From positions 5,121,501 to 5,185,500 of the forward strand of contig NC_089731.1 in the NCBI RefSeq assembly GCF_035083965.1: DNA of 64,000 nt. Reading direction: 5' to 3'. Origin of the DNA: Branchiostoma lanceolatum (taxonomy: Eukaryota > Chordata > Leptocardii > Amphioxiformes > Branchiostomatidae). Below are positions 41,543 through 53,976 of this stretch, in pieces (the stretch's first letter is position 1; each line of letters starts with the position of its first letter). Below the pieces are notes generated by a model, which searched no databases, had not been told where the DNA came from, and saw only the letters and a program-made list of their open reading frames with translations. The translations under genes were made by a program, and so were the position numbers.

Positions 41543-44500
41543 CTACACAACACAGTACTGGTCTAACAGCAACTTAGCCAAGTTCTTGGATCCGCTGTTG
41601 CTGTAGATAAGGGCAAGGTTGTACGCTACTTCTCTCCGTAAGTCCAGGAGGTAAGAATACTTGGTGTCTCCAACGTCAGGAGGATTCATATGTAGAGCCT
41701 TTTGGTAGTAGTGGATGGCAAGGTGCTCTAGTCCTACATGCAACACAGAAAGTTCACATCCACAATTCTAATTCATGTAGTACACATTAAATTATGGTTA
41801 TAATTACATGTTGTAGAGTTAAGTTATATGTAACTCTAACCCAATATGTACAGTATAGGATCGCAGATTGTCCTAGGACAGATACCAATTGCAATCAAAT
41901 TAAAACTGATCCAAGTTTGTCCTTGGACATATTGCAACCAAAATCTGTACTAGTAGAGTTGTGGTTGTCCTAATTCTAATCTGTGATTGTCCTCAATCTC
42001 TACAATGAAATAATCACCAGTAAAGTTACTGAAATGAAACAATTGACAATGATTACAGCAATTATCAAGTAAAACATCTTACTCAAAAGGCAAGAGTAAT
42101 GCACCTTACCTAGCTGATGGAGTGCTCTTCCCACATTGTAGTAGGCCTCCTGTGTTTCACCACGCTGAATCAGGTATTCATCTATCAAAAGAGATCACAG
42201 ATTTAGAAATGAAAACAAATAAAAACATACATGATACTGGTAGACTAATAAATCTAAATGTATGTGAAACAAGTGAAATACTGAAAAGCAAACAAATACA
42301 GGAAAAACCTTTTCAGTTGAAACTATCAACGTTAACTGCAAAAACTTAACAAGGTGAAGCAAGACCTTTATTGTACATTCGTAAACTCCTTCTTGCTTCT
42401 TTGTACATGTGGAGATGTATGAACAGATCATGTTTCTTATACAAGGGTTATCTAGATGCCAAAAAAATATAAATCTATCTGTTGCTTTTTAATATTCGAA
42501 GAATTGGAATTTTTCATTAATACATTTAAAAAGTACAATAACAAATTTCAAGGACATACTTAGAAAAGACATGCCCTGCACCAGGACAAAGTGCCGCTTG
42601 ATGGTGTACTTCTGTGAGGCCATGTGGAAGAATGTGACTCCGATCAGCAGCAGGGACATGGGGTTGCCGGGGTCCAGGCGATACGCCCGCACGTACTCGC
42701 CCAGTGCGTGCTTGTAGGTTCCTGATATCAGCGAGTTGTGGCCGTTTAGGAAGGAGAGTGCAATGTTGTTTTGATTCTGGAGATGGAAAGAAAAAAAATG
42801 AATGAATCTATTCTGTTATTTCATGGTACAATATACTGAAGGCTTTCAATCCACATGCACTAACTGGTGAAAAAAGTATTATGTGCACCAGGGAAAACAG
42901 ACTACTCTTGGTCAATCTTAGACTTGAAACTGCATGACATTGTGTTACAAATTCTAAAGCAATCTTACAAATCAATGCCCGTCTTTCAGAAGGGACATAA
43001 AATTGGGGTCCTGTGGTTTGGGAGGAAAATTAAAAGGGAAGGCCTAGCAACCCCTCCCTGAAAAGAAATACCCTGCTACTGAAACAGCAAGGAGACTTTC
43101 TGACCTGTGAACCTCTAGGTACTACAAGGGTAGTGGTGTGGATCTAAACCCGACTTTAGGTTTAGGTTCGGACTCGAGTCCAGAGGTTTAGGTTCAGGTC
43201 CAGACTTGAAAGTCCGGACCTGAACAATAATTTTGGAATATTTTTTCGTGTTACATGTACAATTGCATATTGGCAGATATTTTACACGTAATTTGAAAAC
43301 TATATATACGGAATTATATACAGTCAGTAATTAACACAAAAGTTCAGTTATAAACACAAAAACAGCAATGTTTTAATATTTTTCTAGTGCAAATTTCACG
43401 ATTTAAGGAAGGTTTAAGATGGTTTAAAACAAAAAGGAGTGTATGAGTGAGAGAATTTTTTTCAAGTCCGGACTTGTTTCCAGACGTTTAGGTTTTTTTG
43501 GACTTGAACCTAAACGTTTTACAAGTCCGGAACCGGTCCGGCCGGACCGATCCGCACCACTATACAAGGGTTACAACAACAACAAATTAATCAATGCATG
43601 CACAATACACAATCATATATTTCTTGCATCATAATTGATAAAATAAACAGTTTAAGAAAGAACACTTCTTAAAGAGATCTGCCATCACCTTGATCATGAG
43701 TCTAAGACAGAACCGGTGGTGCCGTGCGTCTTCGCTGCTGGTGGTGATCTGACTGAAGACGTTCCACAGCTGGTTCACCTCCGTGTTCTCCATGATCATT
43801 GGTCGAACAAAAAAGTATGCCATCCGGTAGTTCTTGTTCAGGCAGCACGCGCTCAGAACCATGTACTTCAGCTCCTGAAATAGAATAAAGATAACAATGT
43901 AAATCCAGTTATTAAGACAAACACATTTTCAATCTACTTATGTCATGTGCCTTCTCCATATCTACATGTATGTACTTAGGCCAGTATATACATATGTAGC
44001 GCTTTACAAAAGAGAGATCCAGTAACAAGCAGCACGCACTCAGAACCATGTACTTCAGCTCCTGAAGTAGAATAAAGGCTGTTAGGTCAGTACAAACTGA
44101 CAAGGAGGTTGAAAAGTATGTTCAGCAATAGTAGAAAATTGTTCACATTATCACTGATTAAGCTACATTTGAATGAATTTTTATTTATACTTATTTTTTT
44201 TGGGGGGGGGGGGGGGATCTGTATTAATATAGCCAGTATAACCGCCATTCAGCGTAACACACAAGCTTCGCAGGCACGCAGCAAAGCAGCAGCTGGTTCT
44301 ATTACACTGAGCGACATGTCACACCTAACCATGGTGCAAAGATGTCAATTTGTCTTGATCTAAGGAACAAAAGTAAAGGATTGTACTCAAAAGTCACCTT
44401 CTGTTTAGGAGCATCCTTCTCAAACTGAGGCGATGCCAGGGCAGCCATGGTGAGATGCTCCACCTCTTCCGTCCTCCCTAACCTAGCTAGACACTGACTC

Positions 44501-47500
44501 GCCTTACAGAGCAGGTCCCACCATTCTAACTTACTGATGGAGCTCAGCTTGCCACTCAGGTCCACTGGATGAGGAGAACAAAAAATAAGTTACTTCTTTT
44601 AATCACCCTCGTAAACCAGGACCGCCTATCGCTCGACTATCGGCTGACATTTGTTTTGGGTAACCAAAGCAACGATGTAACACGTAACCTGATTGGTTGA
44701 TAGCTTCCCAGCGTTCTTTGCGCGCTGCTTCCGATGAGGGGAAGCAGGTGACGTAGCTATAACCATATGTTGCGGTCCATTTTACCAGGGCCGCTTACGC
44801 TCGCGATGTAACGTCGAGCGATAGGCGGTCCTCGTTTACGAGCTCAGGGTGCTTTTAATGAGAATTGCATTTTACTCAAAGCAAGATACCCACTTGTAAT
44901 ATTTTGTTTGTTTGCTCTATTATTCAACTGTATGTGAAAAATCAGCCTGCTAGCCACTTTTTAGTGAGATCTTGAAGAAATAAGGGGAAGAAAAAGTGAA
45001 ACAAAGATACAGGCTACATGATTCAAGTCCCAACAAATCCATTAAACATCACATGGCTCCGTCGGTCAGTATTGACCATGGTAAAAATCCTAATTCACAA
45101 CAGCCCTACAGCATCGACTATGGCTAAACAGCCATTTTACGAGAATGGCAGTCTCTGCCACAAAAATCACATCTGTAAGCTGACTCAGTTCTGTTGCAAA
45201 GCTCTTTTCTGCGGATCCGCTTTTCTTCTGCGCTGTGCATCAGTCTGGCTTCTCCTGATTTCAGCTGTCTGGACAGTGTGGATCTCCACCTGGCCATGGA
45301 AGGGTCACTTGCAAGGTCCTCCCAGTGCTCCGTATCAATATCTAGAGCCTTCAAGTCCCTCTTGCAGACATCTTTGAACAAACAGTCCTAATAACTCCGT
45401 AAACACAATCATATACTTAAACATACGTTTGTACATATAACCAGCCACTGCCACATACCTATAAAACTGGTGTGCCGTGCTAAGTGGCAGTTACACCAGC
45501 AGACCAAACAAACTCACCAACATGTCTACCCTGCCCGGTCCCCCCTGGTTCGTCCCGCAGGGCATTGAGCTGGTATTTCCGTCGGCGGGACGTCAACTTT
45601 GTCACGACCAGCTGTAGATTCTGCTGCTGATACGCCTCCTCAAAATACTTGGACAACATGAGCAGAGAGGAGTCCAAAAAATCTTCCATTCTGCCCTGTA
45701 GGGGGGGGGGGGTATTTAGGTTTCAGAAAGCTGACAAACTACAGCTGGATGTTCAAATGCAAGAATCCCTGACAGGCTCCAATGTTGTGCTGTTGGAAAC
45801 GGCACTTCACACCAATTTCCTCACTCGACTTTGGCATAGATGAGTACACAACTTAGGCTAGGGACGTCCATCGGTTAGGATGCGGAAGTTAAATGGAGGT
45901 CCTGTATCTGAGGAGAGCCATTGAGGGCATTAAAGAACCCACCACACATAACAAAAAGGTTAAGTGTGAGTGAATCAAAGAATCTGACCGGATATGCAGC
46001 TTGTACTCTTCAGTACAAACCTAGTGTGTTGTGCCATGAGGAGAAGGTGGTTCACCGGGTATATAATATATATCTTTTTTTATTGATTGGGTGGGCCAAT
46101 TACTCTCTCTTCATAGCCAGGGGCTGAAATGCGGGGAGCTTACAATTGGCGGTGCTAGATCACAAGGGTCTGGAGCAACTGGCATTTGATGCGCAAGTGA
46201 CCTCATTACAACACTTGCCCCATGTGCGGCCATAGGACTTTAAGTTTTGAACCACGCGCATCGGGAAGGACCCCTTCTTTTTTCGATAAGTGTAGTAGGT
46301 TCTTTAGCGTGCTCGAGGTGTGGCTCTCCTCAAACATAGGACCTCCATTTAACGTCCTATCTGAGGGACGTCCCTAACCAAAGCAGTGAAGTGAGGAAAG
46401 TCGTCTTAAGTGCCTTTCTCAAGAGAACAACATCGGGGCATGTCAGTGTTTTCAAACTGGTATATAGGGTATACATTGTATGCAATACAAACAAAGCATA
46501 CAGACAAACAAACACTAAGCAGTGTATCCTGACCTGTGAGTACAGAAGGGTGCTCTTGTGGTGCAGCAGCTGCACGTCAGGACCAGGCTGGCTGGACACC
46601 TCAGCAGCCGTCTCCACTGCTGTCGGCATGGCAGCTGGAGCACCTGGGTGTAAGGCAAGACGTCACTATCGTGGAAACAGGTACATTTTGTACACTTAGC
46701 AATGATATTGCTTTATTAAAAAAACTCTAACTTTGATGGCATAATATTCAACTATGATCTATAACGTTCTGAAAACACTACTTATGAGCTAGTGTTGTAT
46801 ATGACTTAAGATGCAAGGCAGTCTTCTGATTAGGGTTGTTTACTTGGAATTTAAAGAAAGGCTTTGGGTTAATTTGAATCCCCAGCAGGCCATAATGTTG
46901 TGCTCTTGGAAAAGCCACACCTATTTCATCACTCGACTCGACGGTGAAGATAGTATCAAGCTTCGGTTAGTACTCTCAGATGGGACGCAAAACCAGAGGT
47001 CCCATGTTTGAAGAAGACATGCTAATAATTTATGAATCCAGGTCGTTTGGCGTAATATAACCAGCTGCTGCTGTGCCGCGTGCCTGCGAAGCTGGTGTGT
47101 TATGCCAAATGGCGGTTATACCGGCTATATAGATACAGATACAAATACAGATGACCTCCGTCCTTCTAAAGTATAACCTCTGACCTTGTAATGTCTAACC
47201 TCTAACCCGCTAATGTATAACCTCTGACCTTCTGAGAGTGCCTGTAGTGCCTCCTCCGGCCTGCCCAGCTGCTGCTGTAGTGCTGACAGGGACAGGCGTG
47301 CGCCCAGGTGACTGGGGGCCATCTCCACAACCTTGGCATAGCTCTGCACCGCATGCTCCGTCTTTCCTGCACAACAGAACAACACATAAAGGTTAAGTAT
47401 ACATAAGCTTATGTATAAGCTTTGCACTGCATGATCCGTCTTTCCTGTACTACAGAAAAACCATGATGAATGTATGAAGATAAAAGTTAAGCGATTGTGG

Positions 47501-50500
47501 AGTGACCAAAGATTTGACAGATCACTGAACAAATTTCATTGGTAGAGGACAAATATATTGTGCCTTTTGTGTGTTTTGTTGTCTTTTGAACCATACCTTT
47601 ACACCATGCATCATATTCCAATTATGTAATTGATTAAAAGTCACAAAAATCACTATCTAATCTGCCACTGTGTTACTACATTACCATCAAGATTAGATAA
47701 ATAGGACTAAGAAAATATAACATTTACCAAATCAAACAATACATTCATACATGGATATTTTAAAAACCTTAAATATCAAATAAAAGTTGTAGTGAGAAAA
47801 AAACTTTAGCTTACCGAGAGCATTGAGGCATTCAGCATATCTGAGCCAGACTGCAGCCAGGTTGTACCTGTCTGTGTTCACCAGCATGGCCAGGATGGGA
47901 CGGGCACTGTCATACTCACCTGGGTGCACAACATGGGTGCAGAGGAAGGCAAGACATTAAAGATCTCATACCTTCCTAAAATATTTTGATTTTGTGAACT
48001 TCTTGTTATATTCATTAGCGAGTGAATTTTCGGCTAATTCTGTCTGTGCATTTTCCTGCCTTCCAGCGGGACTCCAAGCCTGTGGTCAGGGCTCCTGAAG
48101 GACAACTCTGGGCCCAGGCCAAACCAGCTTTCCATCCTGCAAGTCCTAATAGTACATGTTGTACTACAATTCCATTTTGCAATTCAGTGGGTGTTCATCA
48201 AGATGTTGTTGTTGTTGCTGTTTTGCTTTTTACTACCCAAATATAGGGACCATAAAAAGGAAGTCTAGTATATAAGCCGTAGTTAACGCATGGTTTTAGA
48301 ACCACTTCACTTTAATAATTACCTTTTCAGTTGGAAGTCATACCACTTGGATATGACTTTATTAAGATGCACTTCAGATCCAGGGTTCTTAAGTTAGAAC
48401 ACTTTCAGACGGAATTTCTCCCTTGTATCCTGAAGGAAAGAGCACTTACCCACGTCGACGTAGGCCTCGGCTATGTCCAGGTACAGATCCCCCATGTCCT
48501 CAGCGCTCTCCTGTAGTAGCATGTCCACCAGCGGTTTGGCTGCCCCCAGGTAGCGCAGGTGCACCAGGCTGACCGCCAGCTTAATGCTCAGGTCTATCGG
48601 AGTCTCAGGGGGAATGGTGCACTGCATCACCTGGGTTTCTGGAAAAGACAATTCAAAAACACTACATAATTTATAACTAAATCTATTATTTATATACTAG
48701 ACCATTCCCCCTACGATTTTTTATGAGAATGTGCTCACATATTTGCATGGTGGTTATTGATTCCAATGATTTTATACTGTATTATTATGCATTGTATTAT
48801 ATTGTATTGTATTAACTAATGTATTATGATTGTGTAATGATTTTACTGCAGGTTATGTATATAAGTTGTATGTTTGTCTGTACTTGTGGATCAGCTGTTA
48901 CCAGCAAGAGCCGCCTAGGCTGACCCAGTGTAATGACTTGTCCTCATTGTCAATAAATACAAATACAAATCTAACAGCTTCTGCATCTACATTTGTATCT
49001 ACTTGTAGCATAACAGAACCAGTCAGAATTGTCCTCAGGAAGGTGATGGACGGTGACCAAAATGTCTGTCTTGAATAAAACACTTAATTGTGTTCAAAGA
49101 ATTGTTAATTCAAGATGTCCTCTTAAAAGTAGTCTCCCTTCTGTCTCTCCTTCTAACAAATATAAGTCTTATGCCAAAAGTCTACTACCTTTGCAGAAAG
49201 AAGGTTCAACTACAAGCAGCCCTACCCTGCCTACAGTTCTAAATGGGAACTATGTGGCTACAGCGTCTTTCCTGAAGATATGGTGTGAGTGTGTACGGTT
49301 GGCTTGACGTTGTCCAAAGAACTTTATTCAAACCCACTACTTTTTGCCTCTAGTCATTAGAAAGGTTATTCTATAGCTACAAGCAGACCTACCTTGTTGT
49401 CCTGTATCAGGCATGCCCAGTCTGTCCAGTGCAGCCATGGTGTCAGTGACGCCCCCTTGCCATGAGAGCTGGACACTGCAGTAGCTTGACATGGCCTCCA
49501 ACACGTGGCGATACTGCTTCATGGTGATGTACAGCTCTGTCAGCATGTTCACATCCTCAAATGTGACTGTGGAGACAATATGTACAATACTTAGTATAGG
49601 CTTCCACAGCAACAAATATATTAGTTAGGCCACATCCATTTAAGTCTTGGTAGCTGGTTGTCAGATTTTTTTGTTGAAAATGCTGAACTGCAAGAACAAT
49701 ATGAGTTTGAGGTAAAATTCTATAGCCTGGAGTCCAGCCTTCTTAGCTTTAGTCCGCTACCCAAGCACTCTTAGGTTGCGGACTAAAGCTAAGAAGGCTG
49801 GACTCGAGGCTAAAAAGTCAGTACCTAATGGCACACACAGTACATTTCAGGTAGTGAATGTTGTCAGATTTTTTGGGTCTTTTTCCATTGCAACTCCTTT
49901 TAAAAGCATCAATACATTATGTTATATAAGAAACTTTATGCAAAACACAAAGGGTGGAGGAGGATATAACAAAGGTGCAAAAGAGATACATGTAAGCCTT
50001 GTTGTATTGTATCTTAATAGTGTGTCCAAACACTGTTAAGTACCTAAGGTAGGGTGCTTGGTAAAAGCTGCCTGCATGGTTTCTATGGCTGTCTCTGTCT
50101 CTCCCGTGGCATGGTAGGTTTTGGACATGTCTCTCATCAGATCCATGTACTTGTTACCCTCCTTCTCTGGAAGTAACTGTGGACGGACAAAAGTCAGACT
50201 GTGTAAATCACTGCTTACCCGTGGTTGTACAAATGGCATCATCTTGATAATCAATAATATGCACTATCTATGTCGGTATTGTGTCTCCAATCGTGCTGCT
50301 TTAATTTACCAAGAGAAAAATTTAAACCAAGAGAAAGAATACTATACATGTATACATGGGCAAGTAAAGCGGCATCTTCTTCATCAAACAATACCAGATT
50401 TGCTAATTGTTTTTGTAGTTGTATTTTAGTTATTTCATTACTTAAAGTATTTTTTTTAAAACAGAAGAAATCCTAGGACTTAGCCATTTATCAGTCTTTA

Positions 50501-52702
50501 AATAGCAAGTTTAATTTAAAGCAAAATACCATTTCAGAGCTTTCCATATGTCACCTTAACTAAGTAAAGTATCTGCTAATACCCTTCCAGAGCCTTTCTG
50601 TGAAGCTAGGTTACCTTGAGTATTTGCTGATACCCCTCCAGAGCCTTCCTGGGTTCCTGTGTCTGTTCCAGCAGGTTGGCCTGTTCCCAGAGGATGCCGA
50701 TGTTGTTGGGGTCATATCTCAGGGCTATATGGTGGGGAAATGGGGCTATCATAACCTTCATCACACTACTTGCACATGTACATGTTTAAGCTCTCCTTCA
50801 TCTTTTCCAAACAAGTTAGGTCAATGACCTGGACCAGTTGTGTTTGATGTATCAAATGTTTTGATACATCAAACACATCTGGTCCAGGTCTTTTGAGACA
50901 GACAGCTGCCAACATTTGTGGCAAACAAAGCATAGGTCAGCTTGACTCAGCTATGAAAGGAAACATACATGCTTTCTATTCCTAGAGATACAGCCCATAG
51001 CTATATGTGTACATGTACATGTAACTACGAGCACCTTTCTTGTAGCAGGTGATGGCCTGACTGATGTTGTTCTGTTCCAGCGACACCTCTGCTAACTTGA
51101 CCCACTCCTCGGGGTCCTGAGGGTTCAGGTGCGCCGCGATCAGCGCAAACTGCAGCGACCGCTCCATGTCCCCCTTCTCCTCGTACACCATGGCTGCCGT
51201 CGAGAACGGCTCGTAGCAGTGGGGGACCTGGAGGACAAGTAAACACCATCACGTTTGCTAAACAAGCTGAAAAAACTGGGCCGGACCAGAACCTGAATAA
51301 TACCAGTACCCATCCCTAGTCTCTGGACAGGCATACCTGCACATGTGGTTTGAGCAAATCTATTTGTTAGGCAGAGACTGTGACAGCTTTACAATCACAT
51401 GCAGAATACACCTGCCTAATATATAAAAATATAATCCTTGATACAGAAGCTCTGAATATAACTTATAAAAGCTACTCTCTATGTCTTAAGGGTAAAATTA
51501 CAAAGACCTTTATACTAGTAATGTGGCAAACCCTGCAAGAATAAAGCTGGACTCGCCACCCACTGACGAGTCCATCAACGCTGTTCAAACTGATCGTCCA
51601 TCAGGATGAAAAGGAGAAGAAGAGAAGAAGAAGAGTCTTGTACAAAATCCTGACAAACTGACCTGCCTGATAACCTCCATACACATCTTGATGGCGTCGT
51701 CATACTTCCCCCGGGCAAACCTCAGGTTGGCCTCTCCCATCAGCCCTCGCAGAGGCTTTGGGACCTGGAAAAAGTAAACACTTGCAAGCAAATGTAGGGT
51801 ATATCTCATCATTTTCAAGAGTGTCATCTTTTCTTTCTACACAAAATGTAACGCCATGTTGATTTAATTATATCAATGACATTCTCTGGGCTCCCCATCC
51901 AATACATTAGGATCCGTTTTCTCTTTGCAATTAACGGCATATATTTGCTCATACAATGTAATATATATTGCAGCTAAATTTTTTTATTTAACGTTTCAGT
52001 CTGGTTTCAAACTTTTTCTTTTTGGAACCTGAAATTGATGCACGTGGATATGTCATGAATATAACAACAAACAAAACTTTACTAGTCTTTGCTAACCTCG
52101 TTGATTCTCCTTCTCTTGGGTCTTTTCCTCCCCTTCCTCTCCTCCTGCTCCAGTGCAAGCTCCAGGCTGAAGGCTTCAGAAATGTCCACGCCTTTTTTAT
52201 TTGGTTCTACAGCAGCGGGTTTCGGCGTCTCTTTCCCGTTGTCTTCCTCTTGTTCCATCAGTTCCGCGAACTCGGAGAACGAGAGTTTCCCCTCCAGGTA
52301 CTTCGCAGTGAGAGAAGTATCCGCCGGGTTAGTTGTGGAACTCCCTTCTTCTTCCACGACCTCCATTTCTTCTTCATTCTCGTCGTCTTCGTCGCTGTCG
52401 TCTCCTCTTTTCTCGATGCCAACGTCGTCGTGGTCGAAGCTATCATCGTCGTCTGAGTCGTCGTTGTAGGAAGGCCCGGCGGCACCGCCCCCCTCCCCCA
52501 TCGTCGGTAACAACCGACCAGTTTGGCCGACTCCTGTCAGCCCCCCTGTACTCGTGCCCGGCTGTGGGGCCAATTGTACGAACGATTGGATCCCCCTCTC
52601 TTGTCTGAACGCATCGAACTCCTGAAAGGACACCTCTCCGCGGAGATATTGGGCGACTCTTCGCTCAATCTCCTCCGCTGAAGACATGCCTGAATCCGTC
52701 AT
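41543..52702 (-). CDS. GTF3C3: General transcription factor IIIC subunit 3 (TFIIIC102-like TPR protein)
   Basis: Sixteen coding exons on the - strand: 52097-52702, 51663-51764, 51035-51227, 50615-50724, 50044-50176, 49393-49566, 48450-48638, 47815-47919, 47229-47366, 46534-46643, 45530-45695, 44398-44564, 43689-43874, 42560-42776, 42110-42181, 41543-41733; 952 aa, slightly longer than human (886). Nuclear subunit of TFIIIC, which recognises A and B boxes of tRNA genes and recruits TFIIIB for RNA polymerase III. N-terminus: acidic stretch (about 80-119) and basic RKGRKRPKRRR (near 190-199). Then tetratricopeptide repeats beginning LRGLMGEANLRFARG, with EDQGDMEKSLQF-like, LYLDIAEAYVDVG, YNLAAVWLRYAECLNALG, ALQQQLGRPEEAL and NVGRALHQLGLEHLAIHYY blocks, ending LLLDQYCVV. 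The first donor is a weak GTTAGC. Polyadenylation signal candidates on - at 41421-41426 and 41067-41072. Confidence 0.95.
43131..43562. mobile_element. Non-autonomous hAT element, GTF3C3 intron 13
   Basis: Inverted ends TAGTGGTGTGGATC and (complement) TAGTGGTGCGGATC are flanked by a perfect 8-bp duplication TACAAGGG (43123-43130 and 43563-43570), the hAT hallmark. The interior is A/T-rich with AAGTCCGGAC-type subterminal repeats that hAT transposases often bind. No coding capacity; 432 bp. Confidence 0.85.
44020..44076 (-). repeat. Partial copy of GTF3C3 exon 13 (acceptor end)
   Basis: On the - strand it reads CTACTTCAGGAGCTGAAG and on through TACATGGTTCTGAGTGCGTG, matching the acceptor and first 40 or so bases of exon 13 (43874 downward) with a few changes, then diverges. 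It lies about 190 bases before the true exon in transcript order and carries its own acceptor. Confidence 0.8.
44218..44330 (-). repeat. Dispersed repeat (TGCGTGCCTGCGAAGC family)
   Basis: Its complement shares CCAGCTGCTGCT, GCGTGCCTGCGAAGCT and GGCGGTTATAC with 47050-47135; a shorter copy lies at 45460-45505. All are in GTF3C3 introns. A poly-G run (44201-44217) precedes it. Class unknown. Confidence 0.5.
44608..44842. mobile_element. MITE with CTCGTAAACCAGGACCGCC ends, GTF3C3 intron 11
   Basis: The left end CTCGTAAACCAGGACCGCC and TATCGCTCGAC are mirrored by GTCGAGCGATA and GGCGGTCCTCGTTTACGAG at the right. 235 bp, no coding capacity. Confidence 0.75.
45124..45390 (-). mobile_element. LINE C-terminal fragment, GTF3C3 intron 11
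   Basis: The - strand reads MFKDVCKRDLKALDIDTEHW and later YRCDFCGRDCHSRKM, which match the C-terminal tail (KDVCKRDLKAL, then a zinc-finger-like CxxCxRxCxSR) of endonuclease/reverse-transcriptase polyproteins of LINEs. No RT core is present. It is a 5'-truncated relic in the same orientation as the host gene. Confidence 0.65.
45770..46440. repeat. Inverted pair of SINE-like repeats, GTF3C3 intron 10
   Basis: A + copy (about 45770-45990: GGTTAGGATG, TTAAATGGAGGTCC, GAGGAGAGCC) and a - copy (about 46200-46440: GAGGTGTGGCTCTCC, GGACCTCCATTTAACGTCC) of the element seen at 4168 and 27861 face each other across about 200 bases. Once transcribed they could fold into a long imperfect hairpin. Confidence 0.55.
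47415..47460 (-). repeat. Partial copy of GTF3C3 exon 9 (acceptor end)
   Basis: On the - strand GTACAGGAAAGACGGATC and CATGCAGTGCAAAGC match the acceptor and first 30 or so bases of exon 9 (GCAGGAAAGACGGAGCATGC) with three or four changes, and then diverge. It lies just before the true exon in transcript order. Confidence 0.75.
49733..49812. mobile_element. Short perfect-hairpin MITE, GTF3C3 intron 5
   Basis: GCCTGGAGTCCAGCCTTC followed by TTAGCTTTAGTCCG is mirrored by CGGACTAAAGCTAA and GAAGGCTGGACTCGAGGC. The loop is about 20 bases. Confidence 0.75.
50563..50605 (-). repeat. Partial copy of GTF3C3 exon 4 (3' end)
   Basis: On the - strand GAAAGGCTCTGGAAGGGTAT and TAGCAGATACT match the end of exon 4 (GGAAGGCTCTGGAGGGGTAT and CAGCAAATACT) with about five changes. 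It lies directly after the true donor. The copy's own donor is not preserved. Confidence 0.7.
50826..50890. repeat. Hairpin repeat, GTF3C3 intron 3
   Basis: GACCTGGACCAGTTGTG and GTTTGATGTATCAAA are mirrored by TTTGATACATCAAAC and CATCTGGTCCAGGTC. A 65-bp near-perfect palindrome. Confidence 0.75.
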
Positions 52703-52959
52703 GTTGGGTTCAGAGGTGAAAGCTCAAAAGTCAGGGGCAACACTATAACAACTGCGGGGGATGCCTTGAGTAAGTGCTGAAAAGCTTTCTGTTGGTTGGT
52801 TGGTTGGTTTCAAAAAGCACGGAGTGGTCTCAATAATTTTCATACAGGAACCATACGAATGACCTACAGATAACACATTTAACATTTTAAGAGCATATGT
52901 TATTTTCGGTTTAAAAATGTAGAAATATATCAAAATCTCCCTGTCTCTCATTCCCTAAA

Positions 52960-53135
52960 ACTATGTGAAATGGATAGTCCCTACCTTTCCAAAACCTTAC
53001 CCTCATGTGAAATGCATGGTCCCTATCCCTATCCCAGAACATCAACCTCAAATGAATTGAAAGGTCCTTTCCTCCATGCCCCAAATTAATGTATGTGAAA
53101 TGGATGGTCCCTCCCTTCCTTCCCAGATGATGATG
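52960..53135. repeat. Degenerate minisatellite in the GTF3C3/SLC46 divergent spacer
   Basis: Four imperfect units of about 50-55 bp built around ATGTGAAATGGATGGTCCCT (52961, 53003, 53048 and 53095 regions) with C/T-rich spacers. A 134-codon open frame on the - strand (52911-53315) is produced by this periodicity and has no protein resemblance. Confidence 0.6.
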
Positions 53136-53970
53136 CTGATTGCTTCTCTGTATTTTTTCCATCCCTAAACACCATCGCTGGTTGATCCCCACAAAAGCGC
53201 AGTATTTGTCATGTGACTGTAAGTAAAGGTCCAAAGTCCAAGCATGATGTGGAGTGATCGGGTTTTCTACATCGCTATGATGCAAAGTCCACTTACGAAA
53301 GTCTTTCATGATCACATTCTCCTATTCTCGTGACGTTATGAGGTGCAGATAGAGATGGTACCCAGCCGTTGTGTGACTCTCAATTACGTACACTAAACGT
53401 TGAACGTTGTGTAGACTGGGATGTCATAAAGCCCAAACGCAAGGAGGTCCTTCATTGTTTAAGTTGACAAAGTCTAGTCTGGAGCAGCTAAGTAGACGGA
53501 CGGCAGGGCTCAAATTACAAAGGTATGTCGCTGATTAGGTTACATCGCTTATGAATACAAATGTATGTGACTGATTAATAAATGTTGGATGTTCGTGCTG
53601 AAATGTTCCAAAGGGTCAACTTCCTAATTAAAACTGATGAACATAATTTAAAAACACGCTGAAATATATATAGTGAGTATGTGGTTTGGGGTTTCCGGAA
53701 AAGGTGGGCTAGGCTTGTAGTCTACCTCAGCAGGCTACCCAAGGCTTTGCATCATACTCACTATATTGCCTCTAATGGAATTTCCTTCAGGAAAAACTGG
53801 CTCAAGTTGTTGGTGGGCTGGAGGTAAGGCATCAGCTGATCATATTTTGCTGGGGCATGCTGTGTGTTTGTGTGTGGTATATATTTGAACTGTCTCCTTA
53901 TTTTGTCCTCCAGGCGAACGCTGCCAACCATCTCCAAACATTCAAGTACAAACAGCATTTATAAATCAAG
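53136..53970. other. Divergent spacer between GTF3C3 and SLC46-like gene
   Basis: It includes the region where the SLC46-like promoter and 5'UTR must lie. A short inverted pair (TATATAGTGAGTATG at 53667 and CATACTCACTATAT at 53753) encloses 80 bases and looks like a small MITE. I see no TATA box or clear splice signals for an upstream exon. Confidence 0.4.
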
Positions 53971-53976
53971 CTCGAC

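Noticed and set aside
52911-53315. 134-codon open frame on the - strand
   Set aside because: The open frame follows from the underlying minisatellite periodicity; low-complexity repeats of WDRD/FHM type, no domain, no splice context.
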